NCBI GenBank assembly: GCA_009760855.2 | Contig: WPIO01000061.1 | Span: forward strand, 2,439,001 to 2,481,577 | Source: Cristatella mucedo | Taxonomy: Eukaryota; Bryozoa; Phylactolaemata; Cristatellidae | Direction of reading: 5' to 3' | DNA length: 42,577 nt | In this document: positions 1 to 10,329 of the stretch, piece after piece | Layout: the number at the start of each line of letters is the position of its first letter | Position numbering within the stretch: position 1 is the stretch's first letter | Notes under the pieces: model-generated | The model's input: the letters and a program-made list of their open reading frames with translations, nothing else | Databases searched by the model: none | Told to the model about the DNA's origin: nothing | Translations under genes and position numbers: made by a program

Positions 1-970
1 CGAAATTGGGATCGACGGTATCGAAGGCAGCTGATAGATCTAGAAGAGCTAGGTAGTGACATTCCCGTCATCGTTACCACATAGAATATTATTGTTTATG
101 CAGAGGAGAGCAGTTTCAGTGGAGTGCTGCCTCTAGAACCCAAATTGAAATTTTTCCGAGATTTCATTCTCTGTAATATGTGCAACCAGCTGCGTAGCTA
201 AAACTTTGTTACAAATCTTCGACCAAAAGGAAGACGAGAAACTGAGTGATAGTTTGCAAGGACCTTTGTTAATCTAATATAGGTTTTTTAATTATTGGTC
301 TAAGGATTGCCGATTTGAAGGACTTGGGTACGACCCCTTCTTGCAAAGAAGCATTACATATATCGGTCATGGCAAGTCAAAATTGGTTTCGCCCGCAGAA
401 ACCCCAGATATGATGGTATAGGGTCTTTAAGAGACGAGCGCTTTTTACTGGAACTTATTAAGGTAGCCACACTGCCTGCAGAAACCACGGAAAACCTTTT
501 AAGGAAGGTCACAGACTGGAAATCCACAATTACTTTATTGGGAGGAGGCCTTATGGAGGCACGAATGTGCACAATTATTTCAGTAAAGAAAGCAAAAAAA
601 TTTGGCTGAGCCATAATTATCTGGGGAGTCAGACATCTCAGCATTGGCCAAAATAATCTTTTATCGTGTTATACATTTTTTTCGGGTGTGATAAGTACGA
701 ATTCAGTTTTCGAGTGAAACAAGGCTATAGATTCCTAAAGCGTCCCAGTATAAGCTCGAGGCAAGTCTTTGAAACCAACTAGATCTGCATCAGACCCTGA
801 TTTCTTAAAACGACGTTCAAGCTTGTGCTTAACAACGCGCTTCTTTTGAAGTTTTTTTTGTTGATTGAAAGGAACCTCCACGACTTTGTAAACGGATAGA
901 ATGAACGGGAACGTGCTCGTCAAGAGCACGCCTGAGTGCCATGTTTACTGCATCAGTGAGGGTATCGAAG
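1..970 (-). pseudogene. CR1/L2-like LINE remnant: EN-RT linker and N-terminal reverse transcriptase
   Basis: Reading leftward on the minus strand, conceptual translation gives the order expected of a CR1/L2 ORF2 after its endonuclease. First comes a linker (ALRRALDEHVPV near 910-950, KLERRFKKSGSDADL near 780-830). Next is the start of the RT (FFTEIIVHIRASI near 560-600, KDPIPSYL near 415-435, SFKSAILRPIIKKP near 275-320). It ends with the block before motif A (HSTETALL near 105-130) and motif A itself, with LLDLSAAFDTVD near 25-55. The reading frame is lost several times, so this is a fossil. The window edge cuts the RT before the YADD box. The matching endonuclease half lies at 4160-4925 on the same strand, so the two pieces probably formed one copy before family A inserted between them. 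This RT is distinct from family A. Family-level assignment is secure; the clade name (CR1 versus L2) is not. Confidence 0.75.
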
Positions 971-1369
971 CTGTCGATAATAACAATAATAATAATGATA
1001 ATGCAGTTGACATAGCTCCCTCAGAAAACTTAATCCCTCTCTATGTGCTTTACATTTCCTGCAAAATGAAATCCAATTGAATGTTGAGTAAAATCATGCT
1101 TAATGAACAAACAAAAATAGTACCATGGTTAGAGGTGAAATGCACGGGGTCAGCATGCAAATGTGGTAAGTGGCAGCACGCACAGTGTCAGCATGCATAA
1201 GCATATGTATGACGAATCACAGGGACCCACTAAATGCTGTCCTAAATAGGTGTGTTCTTAAGTTCTTTTCAAATGTGGTCAGGTCAGGGTATGTTCTGAC
1301 GCATGTCGATAGGGAGTTCCAGCTTTTGGGAGCATACGATCTAAATGCAAGGTCTCCAAAGAATTTGAG

Positions 1370-2570
1370 TTTTATATAAGGTATTTGTAGACATATTCCG
1401 AAAAGTGGGTGTTACACTGCTTGGCCGGATAGGGGAGTATATCTGAGAGATAGGCTGGAGCCAAAGAATGAAGTGATATATAAGTGAGCAACAAAACCTT
1501 GAAGTCAATCCGTTGCTTGACTGGTAGCCAATGCAGGTCGGCGAGAAGTGGAGTAATGTGGCAACTGTGACGCTCACGACAGACAAGCCTAGCTGCAGAG
1601 TTTCGCACCAGCAGCAATCGCCTGATCACACATGCTGGTAGGCCAGTAAGCAGTGAGTTGCAGAATTCGAGACGGGATGTGACGAATGCATAGACAAGAA
1701 CCGGACCTAGGACGGAGCCCTGAGGTACTCCATATTTCAGAGGTACCTCGGTGGATCTTTGTCAATTCACGTCACTACTATGCAGTCTCCCACTGAGATA
1801 GGACCTGAACCCCTGCAGAGCAGTGCCATTGATGCCCAGGCGAGATGAGAGGCGCTCTAGAAGAACATTGTGATCGATGGTATCAAAAGCTGCCGAAAGA
1901 CTGAGCAAAACAAGCAGAGACACTTTAACCACGTCTGCATTCCTAAGTAGGTCGTAGTATACCCAAAGCAATGCTGATTCTGTGGAGTGATTAGCTCTAA
2001 AGCCAGACTGGAACTTCCCGGCAAGGTGTGAGGTTTTTATATATGAGTTCAGCTTGTCTACCACGACCCGTTCCAGTGTCATTGACAGGAATGTTAGAAG
2101 GGTGACTGGGCGTTAGTTGCTCAAGTTCTCTTGGTCTAGTGTCGCTTTCTTGAGAAGTGGCCTGACTACGGCTTTTTTGAAAGGTGCTAGGATATGACCT
2201 GAAGCTAATGACATTAGTAATGTTAGTTATGCATGGCAGCAGGAGATCAATGCAACGTACGAGCAGGACAGTGGGAATAGGGCCTAGAGGACTTGTCTTC
2301 TTTGATTGAGATACGAACTTTAGGACTTGATTGCTAGCGACTTGCTTAAATGTAGACATTAAGATGCAGTCACGAATCGGGGAACAGCATTCTAGTGGGG
2401 ATGATGACATAGCAGGGATTGATTCTCTGATCTTGTTTATCTTCTGCACAAAGAATCGAGAGAAGCGATCGGCTAGATTATTACAAGGATCATCAGGTAA
2501 GGAGTTAATCTGGGAGCGGTTGAGGAGATGGTTGATCGTCGACACCAGCATTTTTTGATTGTGCATCTGT
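1370..2570 (-). pseudogene. Reverse transcriptase domain of family A LINE, internally deleted
   Basis: From right to left on the minus strand: KFVSQSKKTSPLGPIPTVLL (N-terminal RT block, near 2260-2330), GKFQSGFRANHSTESALL (near 1970-2030), LLSLSAAFDTIDHNVLLERL (motif A, near 1850-1910), GVPQGSVLGPVL (motif B, near 1695-1735). The sequence then jumps directly to VYAFVTSRLEFCNSLLTGLP (near 1640-1695) and HITPLLADLHWLPV (near 1515-1560). The jump removes the YADD catalytic motif C and the region after it. Copies at 16230-16985 and 25698-27582 keep the missing part, which lets the deletion be sized at about 440 bp. Confidence 0.82.
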
Positions 2571-2999
2571 GATTCAGCAATGTTTCTGTGGAAGCTAGAC
2601 TTAGCCTTTTCTAGGATCGACTGGTACGACCTACAGTAGTCTTCATATGCCTGTCGATGGACAGTTAGTCCGGATCTTATGCATGTTTTTTTTCAAGCTT
2701 TCACTTAGTATACCTGGCTCGTTTAATGTCAGTGGTAAGCCATAGGCCGTCTAGGCGATGGCTCACAGCGCGCTTCGTCAGAGGTGCAAACTCGGGCGTG
2801 TCAGTTAGTGTCGGGTTGTAGCTATCTACCAATGATGACAGATCGGAGGGAGGACTGAGCAGCAGAGGTGAAGCAGATATTCTCGCACGGACAGCATCGA
2901 TGTCAAGGGTCTTGAGGTTTCGCGATTCACAGGTTATTTTAAAGGACGATCTGGGCACAAACTGTAGATTGAATGAGATCTGAATGTGGTCAGATAAGC

Positions 3000-3720
3000 A
3001 GGATTAGGTAATAATTGGTGATGACAAAGTGCAGTTGTATGAGAGAATCTGGTCGAGCGTGTGACCCTTGATGTGGGTAGGGCTATGCACATTAGACACA
3101 AGAGACAATGAGTCAGTCAATGCACGAAATTCGGTGCTGAAAGCGTCAGATAAGTTATCAAAGTGAATGTTGAAATCACTCATAACTAGGAAGGATCGAT
3201 TTCTTGCACAAAGAATGGAAATGAGATCGGAGAAATCTGAGATAAAGGAAGATTTGGTGCGTGGTGGGCTATAGACTACTGCCACTATCGGTATTTGTTT
3301 TCAGATGAGACCAAGACAATTGATTCAAAAGACTGCTTCGAGGGTACTGCAAATGGTTTGAAGTTGAATTTCGAGGGCACGATAATAGGAAATCCAACTC
3401 TAGTTTTGATTGATCTATGGGTGTGAAAGAAAGAGAAAACAGTTGGGGTGGCATCTTTAATTGTTGGGCAGTATATCGATTTTAGCCAAGTTTCATTTGG
3501 GCGAGCAGGTCGATGTTATTTTCAGAAATAAGGTCACCTATTATCAGAGGTTTATTGCACATTGAGCGAGGATTGCAAAAGCAAGCTTTATGTCTGGCCT
3601 ACGGAGTTACAACAGGCCCGATGACCACTAAGTTAGAGAGATTTACAGAGACTCATGTCGGGGAGAGTGGTGAGCGGTTCGAGACAATGATAGGAATACC
3701 AAACGAGCGGGTACTCAGCT
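3000..3720 (-). pseudogene. APE-type endonuclease domain of family A LINE
   Basis: Conceptual translation shows the usual landmarks of the apurinic-like endonuclease that nicks target DNA for LINE insertion. They are ENNIDLLA and NETWLKSIY near 3450-3515 (the E of TETW is the metal-binding glutamate), VVYSPPRTKSSF near 3240-3285, SDFNIHFD near 3155-3190 (normally GDFNIH), and PTHIKGHTLDQIL near 3045-3085. At least two frame changes separate these blocks, and the first D of the GDFN motif is preceded by S rather than G. No functional protein is possible from this copy. Confidence 0.8.
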
Positions 3721-3909
3721 AGCAGTTCGCGCCCAACGAGCAGTCTCTGACCTGGCGGTTCCGGCCAATGTGGTGGCTCCGGGCTGCTTCTCTTTTGTTA
3801 ATGCATAGTTCATGAATCTTAGCAACAAATCTACTATTATCTAGGAATGCTTTTGATCTACGATGACGAAGGGAAACAGCTGCTGACGATCATAACTAAC
3901 AAGCAGGTT

Positions 3910-4160
3910 ACTAGCTGCCGGAGTAGCTAAGGCAACGCCGGTGTAGGAGACTCAGCGGCCCGAAGCGAAAAGCGTTTAGATGTCCATAGGCACGTAATTT
4001 CTCACGTGTTACGGTCAAATAACAATCAGAATAACTTCAAAAACGTCTTAGCTGTATCGTTTCGGCATACGATGTTCGCAAGAACTTTGGTTTTCGGAAG
4101 AATTCTGCAATGAATACGAATGCACGTTGGAGAGCTCTATGTTGGAAGGCGAGAATAAAT
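3910..4160. other. No recognisable gene; probably 5' part of family A LINE or its flank
   Basis: No domain is visible in any frame. The stretch lies between the N-terminal coding part of the family A copy and the older LINE endonuclease at 4160-4925. It therefore holds either the 5' untranslated region of the former or a residue of the latter. Confidence 0.4.
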
Positions 4161-4925
4161 GTGGCTGCAGATTAGAAGACCTGCATCCAAACATATTTAA
4201 TCCATGTGTCGATGTCAAGGCTCTTTAAGTTACATTCCTGGACAAGATCGACATTACCCTGTACGTGTTAAAGGTAGAACAGTAAACGAGACCGAAAAAT
4301 GATCCGAGAAGGTCAGCAGGCACACCACAAGGTCAGTGATGAAGATATCTAGAATATGGCCACTGATGTGGGTAGTATGATTAAAGTGTTGGACCAAACC
4401 AAAGTTTTTCAGAGAGTCGAGAAATGGGTGGACACGGCTGTTGATAGGATCGTCAATGTAAATATTAAAGTTTCCAGCAATCAGTAATCATCTGCCACAC
4501 ACATTTATTTTAGCGAGGAAGTCCAAAACGTTTCTATAAACAAGTTTAGGCAGCCAGAAAGAGGTAAGTTTATCATAGCAGTGAGAGGCATTATCTTTGA
4601 TGAGACCTGATTGCAACTGATTCAAAGGATCGCCCATGTGAAGAACTGTACATCTTATAGCCAAACAATTCACGAACAATTGCAAACATTCACCAGCCTT
4701 TACAGAAGGTATGGAGTGAAACAATGAGAGCGCTGGTGAGGTGGTCTTAGATATATAGCCGCTGGAACAAGTGTTATCTGAGTTTCGGTAATCACAAAGG
4801 CACCTAGCTTCTCGTGTACCCACTGATTTCGGATAAGTAACTTTTGGTTTGAGCGAGCGGACATTCAGTAGGCGGAATCTAAGAGACTGTTTTGCAACTT
4901 GTATTCTAATCGGCATGTCATATGT
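4160..4925 (-). pseudogene. CR1/L2-like LINE remnant: APE endonuclease half of the copy split by family A
   Basis: On the minus strand the translation starts with LRFRLLNVRSLKPKV near 4840-4890 (the standard opening of CR1/L2 endonucleases). SKTTSPALSLFHSIPSVKAG follows near 4690-4750. Next come LLIAGNFNIYIDDPINSRV near 4430-4490 (GDFNIH-like), HTTHISGHILDIFITDL near 4340-4390 and TFSDHFSVSF near 4290-4320 (the SDH catalytic block). ECNLKSLDIDTW, the start of the linker toward RT, lies near 4200-4240. The next expected piece, ALDEHVPV, is found at about 920, on the far side of the family A insertion. Several frameshifts are present. Confidence 0.78.
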
Positions 4926-6180
4926 GAAACACTTTAATAGAGATAAAGTTCTCTTGGGAAGCTTTAAAAATGTATATTTACTTATTTTATATTACCGGCA
5001 CAGGTTGGCTGTTAGTAGGAACTTAGAATACAAGAGTTTTTGCAGACAGCTCCCTTTAGTAGGCGCCTAGACTTGTTGCCGACCACTAATAAAAGTATTT
5101 TAGACGGTTTCATACTTAGCAGTAAAGTAATTTACCTTCAAAAGAAATAATATGTTCAGCTATTCCGTAAAAGGCGGACAAAAGACCATACAAATACATG
5201 TTAAATTTGTTCTATATCTGTCTAGCCAATCTTGGTCAAAATAAATGAATATGTGGTGGCAATGCAATTAAGTCTTTACATTAATTCATCTGATCTGGCT
5301 AGCGTATTTTCTTGGGGAATTATAGCAAGAAACTCTACAAACTAGTCATCTAAGCTTTTACCATAAGAAAATTGCTGATTCGTGTATGGCCTCTCGGCTA
5401 CTCCACAGAGATATACAAGCTTCCTTTGGCTCTATTACCTTTCGTATTTACAAAACATCTCTTTACGTGGGCAAATATCAGTGGCACAAAGCTTAGCTGA
5501 GCATTTTTACAAACGGTGTGCGGCTTCGACGACCGTAAGGAAATAGAACACAGACAATGGGCGTATAAAAACGGTAGTCTTAGGCGACACGCCGAAAAAG
5601 CCTGTGAAGCCATGAGCCCTAGAACCTTGGCTAAGATATTTTTGGGACACCGATACACATTAATAGGCTAAAAATAACCATGCAAGGCAGGCACGAGGAA
5701 TGCACGTCACTCGAGATAGAAATCCCGTATCTGTAAAGAAGAGAAAGCTGTTTGATGGCAACGGAGGCTTTCTAGAATGAACAATGACATCTCCGTGACA
5801 TGTCCCAATGCTCCTGAAGCTCAGTGGCCTAGAGCAAAACTCAGTTTCACCGTCAAGTGCTTAATTACTTGAGGGCAAATGATCGTCTATTCCACTGCTT
5901 TCCATTATTGATGCATTGGTCATAGAAAATGTATACTCAATTTTTTTCCGGAATAATAACGTAGTCACGAATAACGGATATCAATAATAGGCACACTTAC
6001 CACATCACTATTTAACTATGCCCCTGTATCCTTGCAAGTTGTCGTAGTGTAGATGTTGATGTAGGTTCATCAAGTAGCTAAAGAAATAAAGAACGATTGG
6101 AAGCCTAAGCATTTTAGGCTGGAGGCAAAAAGAATATTTTTGTACGGGATATATCCAGATTTAGTCTGAGGCAATATTAG
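4926..6180. other. No recognisable gene or repeat
   Basis: AT-rich sequence. Short open frames (for example minus-strand 5398-5658, 86 codons) show no motif I recognise and no repeat relation to the rest of the window. Confidence 0.5.
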
Positions 6181-6184
6181 TAAT

Positions 6185-6440
6185 ACAGCTAAATAGTAAT
6201 AGTAAATTAAAAATAATGAATTTGATATAACGAGCTCAAAAAACAGACCCCGGTGAACTTAATCTCTTTTAAGGAACTTTGCATTTTCTGCAAAAGAAGC
6301 AAGATGAAATGATTTGTTGTAGCATCCTCAATAAATAAAAAGAATAACATGGTTTGAGATGACATGCCCAGGGTCAGCATGCGAGTATGGTTAGCAGCAG
6401 TACGAACAGTTTCATCACGCATAATCACATAAACGGCAAA
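6185..6440 (-). mobile_element. Family A LINE 3' untranslated fragment
   Basis: The reverse complement follows the family A 3' end closely. It has the ttatgcgtg...ctgctaacc and gcatgctgaccc...catgt stretch, then aaaagagattaagttc, and ends in an AT-rich triplet tail at 6180-6200. It begins only a few bases short of a plus-strand family A copy at 6450, so the two fragments are head to head. Confidence 0.75.
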
Positions 6441-6449
6441 TCAGCTAGA

Positions 6450-6957
6450 ACCCTTCACTCTATGGCTCCAGCCTATCTCTCAAATATACTGCCCTATCAG
6501 GCCAAGCGTCGTACCACCCGCTTTTCGGAATCCAACAGTCTACAAATACCTCGCACAAAACTTAAATCCTTTGGAGACCGTGTATTTAGTTCGTATGCTC
6601 TCAAAGCCTTTAACTCCCTCCCGACCTGTGTCCGAACATCCCCCGACCTGTCCACATTTAAAAGGAACTTAAAAACATACCTATTTAGACAGCATTTAGT
6701 GGGTCCCTGTGATTTGTCCTTGATGTGCTTATGCGTGCTGACACTGTGCATGCTGCCACTAATCACATTTGCATGCTGACCCTGCGCATGTCACCCCTAA
6801 CCATATTATTCATTTTGTTTGATTTTCAAGCATGATTTTGCTTACCATTCAATTGCATTTCCCTTTGCAGCAAATGTAAAGCGCCTAGAAAGAGATTAAG
6901 TTCTCTGAGGGGGTGCTTTATCAAGTGCATTATTGTTATTATATCATTATTAGAACC
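6450..6957 (+). mobile_element. Family A LINE: C-terminal RT and 3' end
   Basis: 5'-truncated copy. The open frame 6387-6779 reads HSMAPAYLSNILPYQAK, then TTRFSESNSLQIPRT, FGDRVFSSYALKAFNSLPT and TFKRNLKTYLF, which is the standard C-terminal region after the RT thumb in CR1/L2 ORF2. The frame stops near 6780. The 3' untranslated part ends with the family motif (aagcgcctagaaagagatt at about 6879) and an ATT/TTAT tail at 6930-6957. It is among the best preserved copies of this end in the window. Confidence 0.88.
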
Positions 6958-6989
6958 ATGCTGTGAGAAATATATGTTTTTAAATTTTT

Positions 6990-7200
6990 TTTAAATATAA
7001 TCAAGCCAAAGGATGTCTTGACACGAGTCGGAAGTGAGTTCTAGGCTTTGGGAGAGTATAAACTAACGGAGCTGTCTCGAATTGATTTGAGGTTCGTATC
7101 GGTACAGGTAAACAGTTAGATTTCGAAAAGGAATGCACGAGTAATCATGCAATAATATTTAGAGATTTCGACCTCTCAGGCAAGCCACTGACCTTTTCAG
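6990..7200 (-). pseudogene. Diverged LINE RT C-terminal fragment
   Basis: The reverse complement reads approximately KSNCLPVPIRTSNQF, then TLPKPRTHFRLVSRHPLA. This matches the order SNSLEIPRT, APKAWNSLPTCIRTSPDL of the family A C-terminus but with many substitutions. It is an older relative or a different family; no tail is visible. Confidence 0.5.
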
Positions 7201-7540
7201 AAACAAGCCTAAATGCTGACATAATCTATGCCTTGGGGGAGCCAGGATTCCAATATCGGGAACGACTCGAAAAAGTTGATTGTAGGTGCAAAAGGCGAAA
7301 TTAGTGAAGCACTACTGCGTACAACCTCTGTGTTTATTCAACGCTTAGCTCTGCAGTTGCTCATCGATGGATCGAATAGATAATTTATTTGTTGCTGATG
7401 ATAATGTGTGTAAGAATAGGGGACCACCTATGTCGCCGCCTTGCTGTAGGGGCCCTGTGATCCCTTTTCAAATGGCTTTGCCACCGAACCTACCTATTAG
7501 GTTTGGTCGTATCGAATATCATAAGAATGTGGGTGTGCTC
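7201..7540. other. No recognisable gene
   Basis: No coding motif or known repeat seen. A 60-codon open frame at 7367-7549 (+) runs up to the family B copy and may include its upstream RT part, but I cannot confirm that. Confidence 0.35.
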
Positions 7541-8345
7541 AAAATTTAGGTGTCGTTTTTGACAGCTGTTTTAATTTGAAAGCTTTATTCAGAAGAGAGC
7601 TTCTACAGCTAACCATCACCTTCGATCCCTATCTAAGATAAGGAGCTGTATGCCAAGGGACACGAAATGGCTATGAATATGGATGCAAGGCTTGTTTAAA
7701 AGTCGTTGAGGTTTGATCGCGTGTCTCTTTTGCTAAAAGAGCTACGATGGCTGCCGCTTGATCAACGGATACAGAGAAAAGTTCTAACGCTGTCCCACAA
7801 GGCCTGCCACGGCTTGGCTCCTCCACAACTAGGTGAGCCGCTGCAACAGTTTCAGCCACCTCTTGCTCCGACGGTCTGTATGGACAATAAAGTAGCCGCT
7901 CACTCTATTCCTTTGCTTAAAGACCCTTCGACTGGCGACTGCAGCTTTAGCTATGCAGGTCCTCGACTGTGGATCTCGTTTCCACGATTCCTACACAACG
8001 ACAACTACACTCCTGGTGCCAGCTTTGGCTTATGATTTCCCTTTGCAGCAAATGTAAAGCACCTAGAGAGAGATTGAGTTCTCTGAAGGCGCTTTATCAA
8101 GTGCATTGTAATTATTATTATTTCCAGCTGTCCTGAGAAGTTACTTCCATGCTATTCAGTACCTCAACTGCTAACCTGACTGCTATAATTCCTACTTTCT
8201 CTTTGCTGCGTGAAATGAAATCTGTTGGCCACCGAATGCGTACCGAGAGCCGTGTAGGCTGTGAGTGAGCTGCACGAAAATCTTCTGCGTAACACCCACA
8301 TGGTCTTTGTGGCTTTATAAAGTTAAAGACGGAGATACATGACAT
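7540..8345 (+). mobile_element. Family B CR1/L2-like LINE 3' part, interrupted by a family A tail
   Basis: The open frame 7706-8035 reads RFDRVSLLLKELRWLPLDQR, then KVLTLSHKACHGLAPPQL, and finally SFSYAGPRLWISFPRFL. These are C-terminal RT landmarks found again in the minus-strand copies at 15160-15955, 12000-12360 and 9286-10008. After SFGL at 8033 the sequence switches for about 87 bp to a family A tail. It then resumes family B at 8121 (frame FPAVLRSYF; compare FPAVVSSYF at 15300), ending near 8345. Upstream of 7700 the frame is broken. Confidence 0.82.
8034..8120 (+). mobile_element. Minimal family A 3' tail inserted in a family B LINE
   Basis: The sequence from about 8034 (atttccctttgcagc) through aagcacctagagagagatt to the ATT repeat at 8110-8120 equals the last 70-80 bp of family A. 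Family B sequence is continuous on both sides. This is either an extremely 5'-truncated LINE insertion or the tail of a SINE whose head is gone. Confidence 0.8.
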
Positions 8346-8476
8346 GAAATGACAATAGATTTATACCTGATAAAATCTTACGGTAAAAATGTATACACAT
8401 TATTCCTGTCTCGCCAGCTGTAACCCAGTACTTGCTGGCCATTTAGCCTATGCCCTCGGTAGTTTATGATAAAAGA

Positions 8477-8650
8477 AAATCCTAGCTGATTAAGCCGCGT
8501 CTTTTTGTATAGCGACAGAGGAGCCTTTACGGCTATCACCACCACTTGCAGTGGCGATAAAGGATAGCCTACCGCAGGATTCGAACCCACGATCTTGGAA
8601 CCGAGGTCGTGAAAAGCTACCGCTTTACCTAGTGTGCCAACACGGCTCAC
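8477..8650 (-). mobile_element. tRNA-derived SINE, family SINE1, copy 1
   Basis: On the reverse complement the head has a tRNA-like polymerase III promoter: box A-like TGGCACACTAGGTAAAGCGG and box B GGTTCGAATCC, about 45 nt apart. The body (gccactgcaagtggtggtgatagccgtaaaggct) and the end (aatcagctaggattt) are shared with copies at 25085-25258, 31276-31448 and 32700-32883. The element is about 175 bp. Confidence 0.88.
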
Positions 8651-8950
8651 CAAATCACCAGCTTTTCAGCCTAAACTGTTTTAGATATGCCTAAAACCTA
8701 ATGTCAAATCGTATTCAGACAACTCATTTAGATTATAAGCTCACAATGCCTGGAACTCAGTCCAAATTGACGTCATGAGAGCTAATCATGGGAGCTAATG
8801 AATTGACAAAATTTACAAGTAAGCCAAAAGCACTTAGCCGTCCACATATTCAGTCCTGGTTAACTAAGCCGTGTACTGTTTCAGTTTTTTGCCTTACGAT
8901 AGTTTTGGTAGCTTGATAAAGACTTTAATAGTACATTTAGAAGTGGCAAA
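8651..8950. other. No recognisable gene or repeat
   Basis: AT-rich, no motif seen in any frame. Confidence 0.5.
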
Positions 8951-9090
8951 CTGTCCTTCAGAGACAGTTAAGCATGCCGAAATCGTGCATGTTATCACTA
9001 ACTAAAGTACTTGCTTCTCTAAAGAACATGCGGAGTGTCTAGAAAGCAATTTAGCTCTCTAAAGGCGCAATGCAAAGTATTGTTATTAAA
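8950..9090 (+). mobile_element. Degraded family A-type LINE 3' tail
   Basis: The stretch gtgtctagaaagcaatttagctctctaaaggcg at about 9035-9068 followed by attgttatt aligns with the family A tail (gcgcctagaaagagattaagttctctgagggcg, then ATT repeats). The upstream 80 bp resemble the 3' untranslated region only weakly. Confidence 0.5.
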
Positions 9091-9285
9091 TATTTCACTC
9101 ACTCGTGGCACTGCGTTTGAATCATTGCATGATTTTTCAGCTGCGGTAACTACTTGCAATAATCTTGTCTCAGTATTACGTAAATATGCAGCAGCTCAAA
9201 AATCTTTCTCTCGGCGACAGTGAATTAGTCTTTTTTCTTTGCCTGTGCTTTGCCTGCATGTGTGTGCACAACTCAATGAATTATA

Positions 9286-10008
9286 CTAGCCAGAGGTGGT
9301 AATAATACAAAGTGCCTCCAAGAGTCCTGCATGTGATTCAATACTTGTTTTCTCGTACTTTAATGTACCTCCGTGTCTAAATCCAAGAAGCGCATTAAAT
9401 TTTAATGTAGCACACTCCCAGACTAATAGGCTTTCAGTACGCATTTGGTAGCAAATAGACTTAATCTCACGCAGAATAGAGAAAGTGGTAAACATAGCAG
9501 TGTTAGGAGAGTAGTTGCGACAGTTAGTAGCAAGGAAGTAGCAGCTCAGGACCGCTGGAAAAGATGTGCCATTTTCGGCAGCAGGAGAATACATTTTGCT
9601 GTGTAGGAATTTATAAGGTGAGTTCCGTGGATTTGCGGAGCAACGGCCTCTGTCGCCCGCCAATGGACTTTAAGCAGAGAAATTGAACGTTGATAAAGGA
9701 CCTGATGAGACGTGGATGTCAAAACTGGAGCAGAGTTCCAGCTAGATATGGAGGAGCCACATTTTGCAGGTCAGCGTAGGAACTTTGCTCTGTACCCGTT
9801 GAGCAACCAGCAGCCGTCGTAGACCTTTTAGCAAAGGAGAAACTAGGTCAAATTATCGGAATTTTTAAACTAGCACGCAGCCATATTCATAGCTAGCTAA
9901 AGTGGCTTAGTGGATTTTTTGTAGCCCAGCGGAAAATGGCATTACAAAAATGTAGCCGAGACATAACTTAGGAGCTAGTTACAGTTTTTGTAAGCCAAGA
10001 TCTTATGC
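9286..10008 (-). mobile_element. Family B LINE 3' part
   Basis: On the minus strand the frame 9286-9663 contains CSANPRNSPYKFL, NGTSFPAVLSCYFLATNCRN and FSILREIKSICYQMR. These correspond to the AGPRLWNSPPLLL and SSFPAVVSSYF region of the family B copy at 15160-15955. Further right (9850-10000) the nucleotide sequence agrees with 15640-15770 (for example agccatattca...agct and tagccca). The copy ends on the left at the tail-like gaggcactttgtattatt near 9300. It is cut on the right by a family A fragment. No intact ORF. Confidence 0.78.
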
Positions 10009-10009
10009 A

Positions 10010-10230
10010 ATAGAATAACAACAATAATATTAATAATACATTTGAATAGCACCTCTGAGAACTGAATATACTTCTAGGCTCTTTACATATTGTGTATAGA
10101 AAGTACTATCAACTGATTGATGGTAACATACGCCAGCTGCAGGCATAGGGTAAACAGGTACATACACACAAAGAACGACTCAGAAAGACCCGCCAAATGC
10201 TCTATGCAATAAACAGGTGCGTTAATATGA
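10010..10230 (-). mobile_element. Family A LINE 3' fragment, diverged
   Basis: The reverse complement of 10015-10085 gives the tail motif (gtaaagagcctagaagtat...cagttctcagaggtgct) followed by ATT-type repeats. Sequence near 10185-10225 (gacccgccaaatgctctatgcaat) matches the end of the family A coding region. The middle is diverged. Confidence 0.65.
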
Positions 10231-10315
10231 CGTTTGATAGTAAGCGAGTCAGTCAGACAACACAGTCTGCAACAGAGTTGTGGAGCTTTCACTCACCAAC
10301 AACTGATTGACTGGC

Positions 10316-10326
10316 GGGGGGGGGGG
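10316..10326 (+). repeat. Homopolymer G run
   Basis: Eleven consecutive G. This is the kind of run where sequence length is least reliable. Confidence 0.9.
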
Positions 10327-10329
10327 TAA

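Larger units (their letters stand above)
975..3910 (-). mobile_element. Family A CR1/L2-like LINE, nearly full-length ORF2, degraded
   Basis: Minus-strand copy running from an N-terminal ORF2 region (about 3500-3910, with IPIIVSNR and NPRSMCNKPLII) through an APE-type endonuclease (about 3000-3500), a linker, reverse transcriptase (about 1640-2570), the C-terminal RT region (1370-1640) and a 3' untranslated region. The 3' end is the family signature (aagcgcctagaaagagatt-like, complement near 1020-1070) followed by an AAT/ATT microsatellite at 977-1003. Frames are broken in many places and about 440 bp of RT, including the YADD box, is missing near 1696. It lies between the two halves of an older LINE (1-970 and 4160-4925), consistent with insertion into it. 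The exact 5' boundary is uncertain (3.9-4.15 kb). Confidence 0.85.

Noticed and set aside
8477-8650. A functional tRNA gene
   Set aside because: The polymerase III boxes belong to a repeated 175-bp SINE with a non-tRNA body and tail; no cloverleaf closes.
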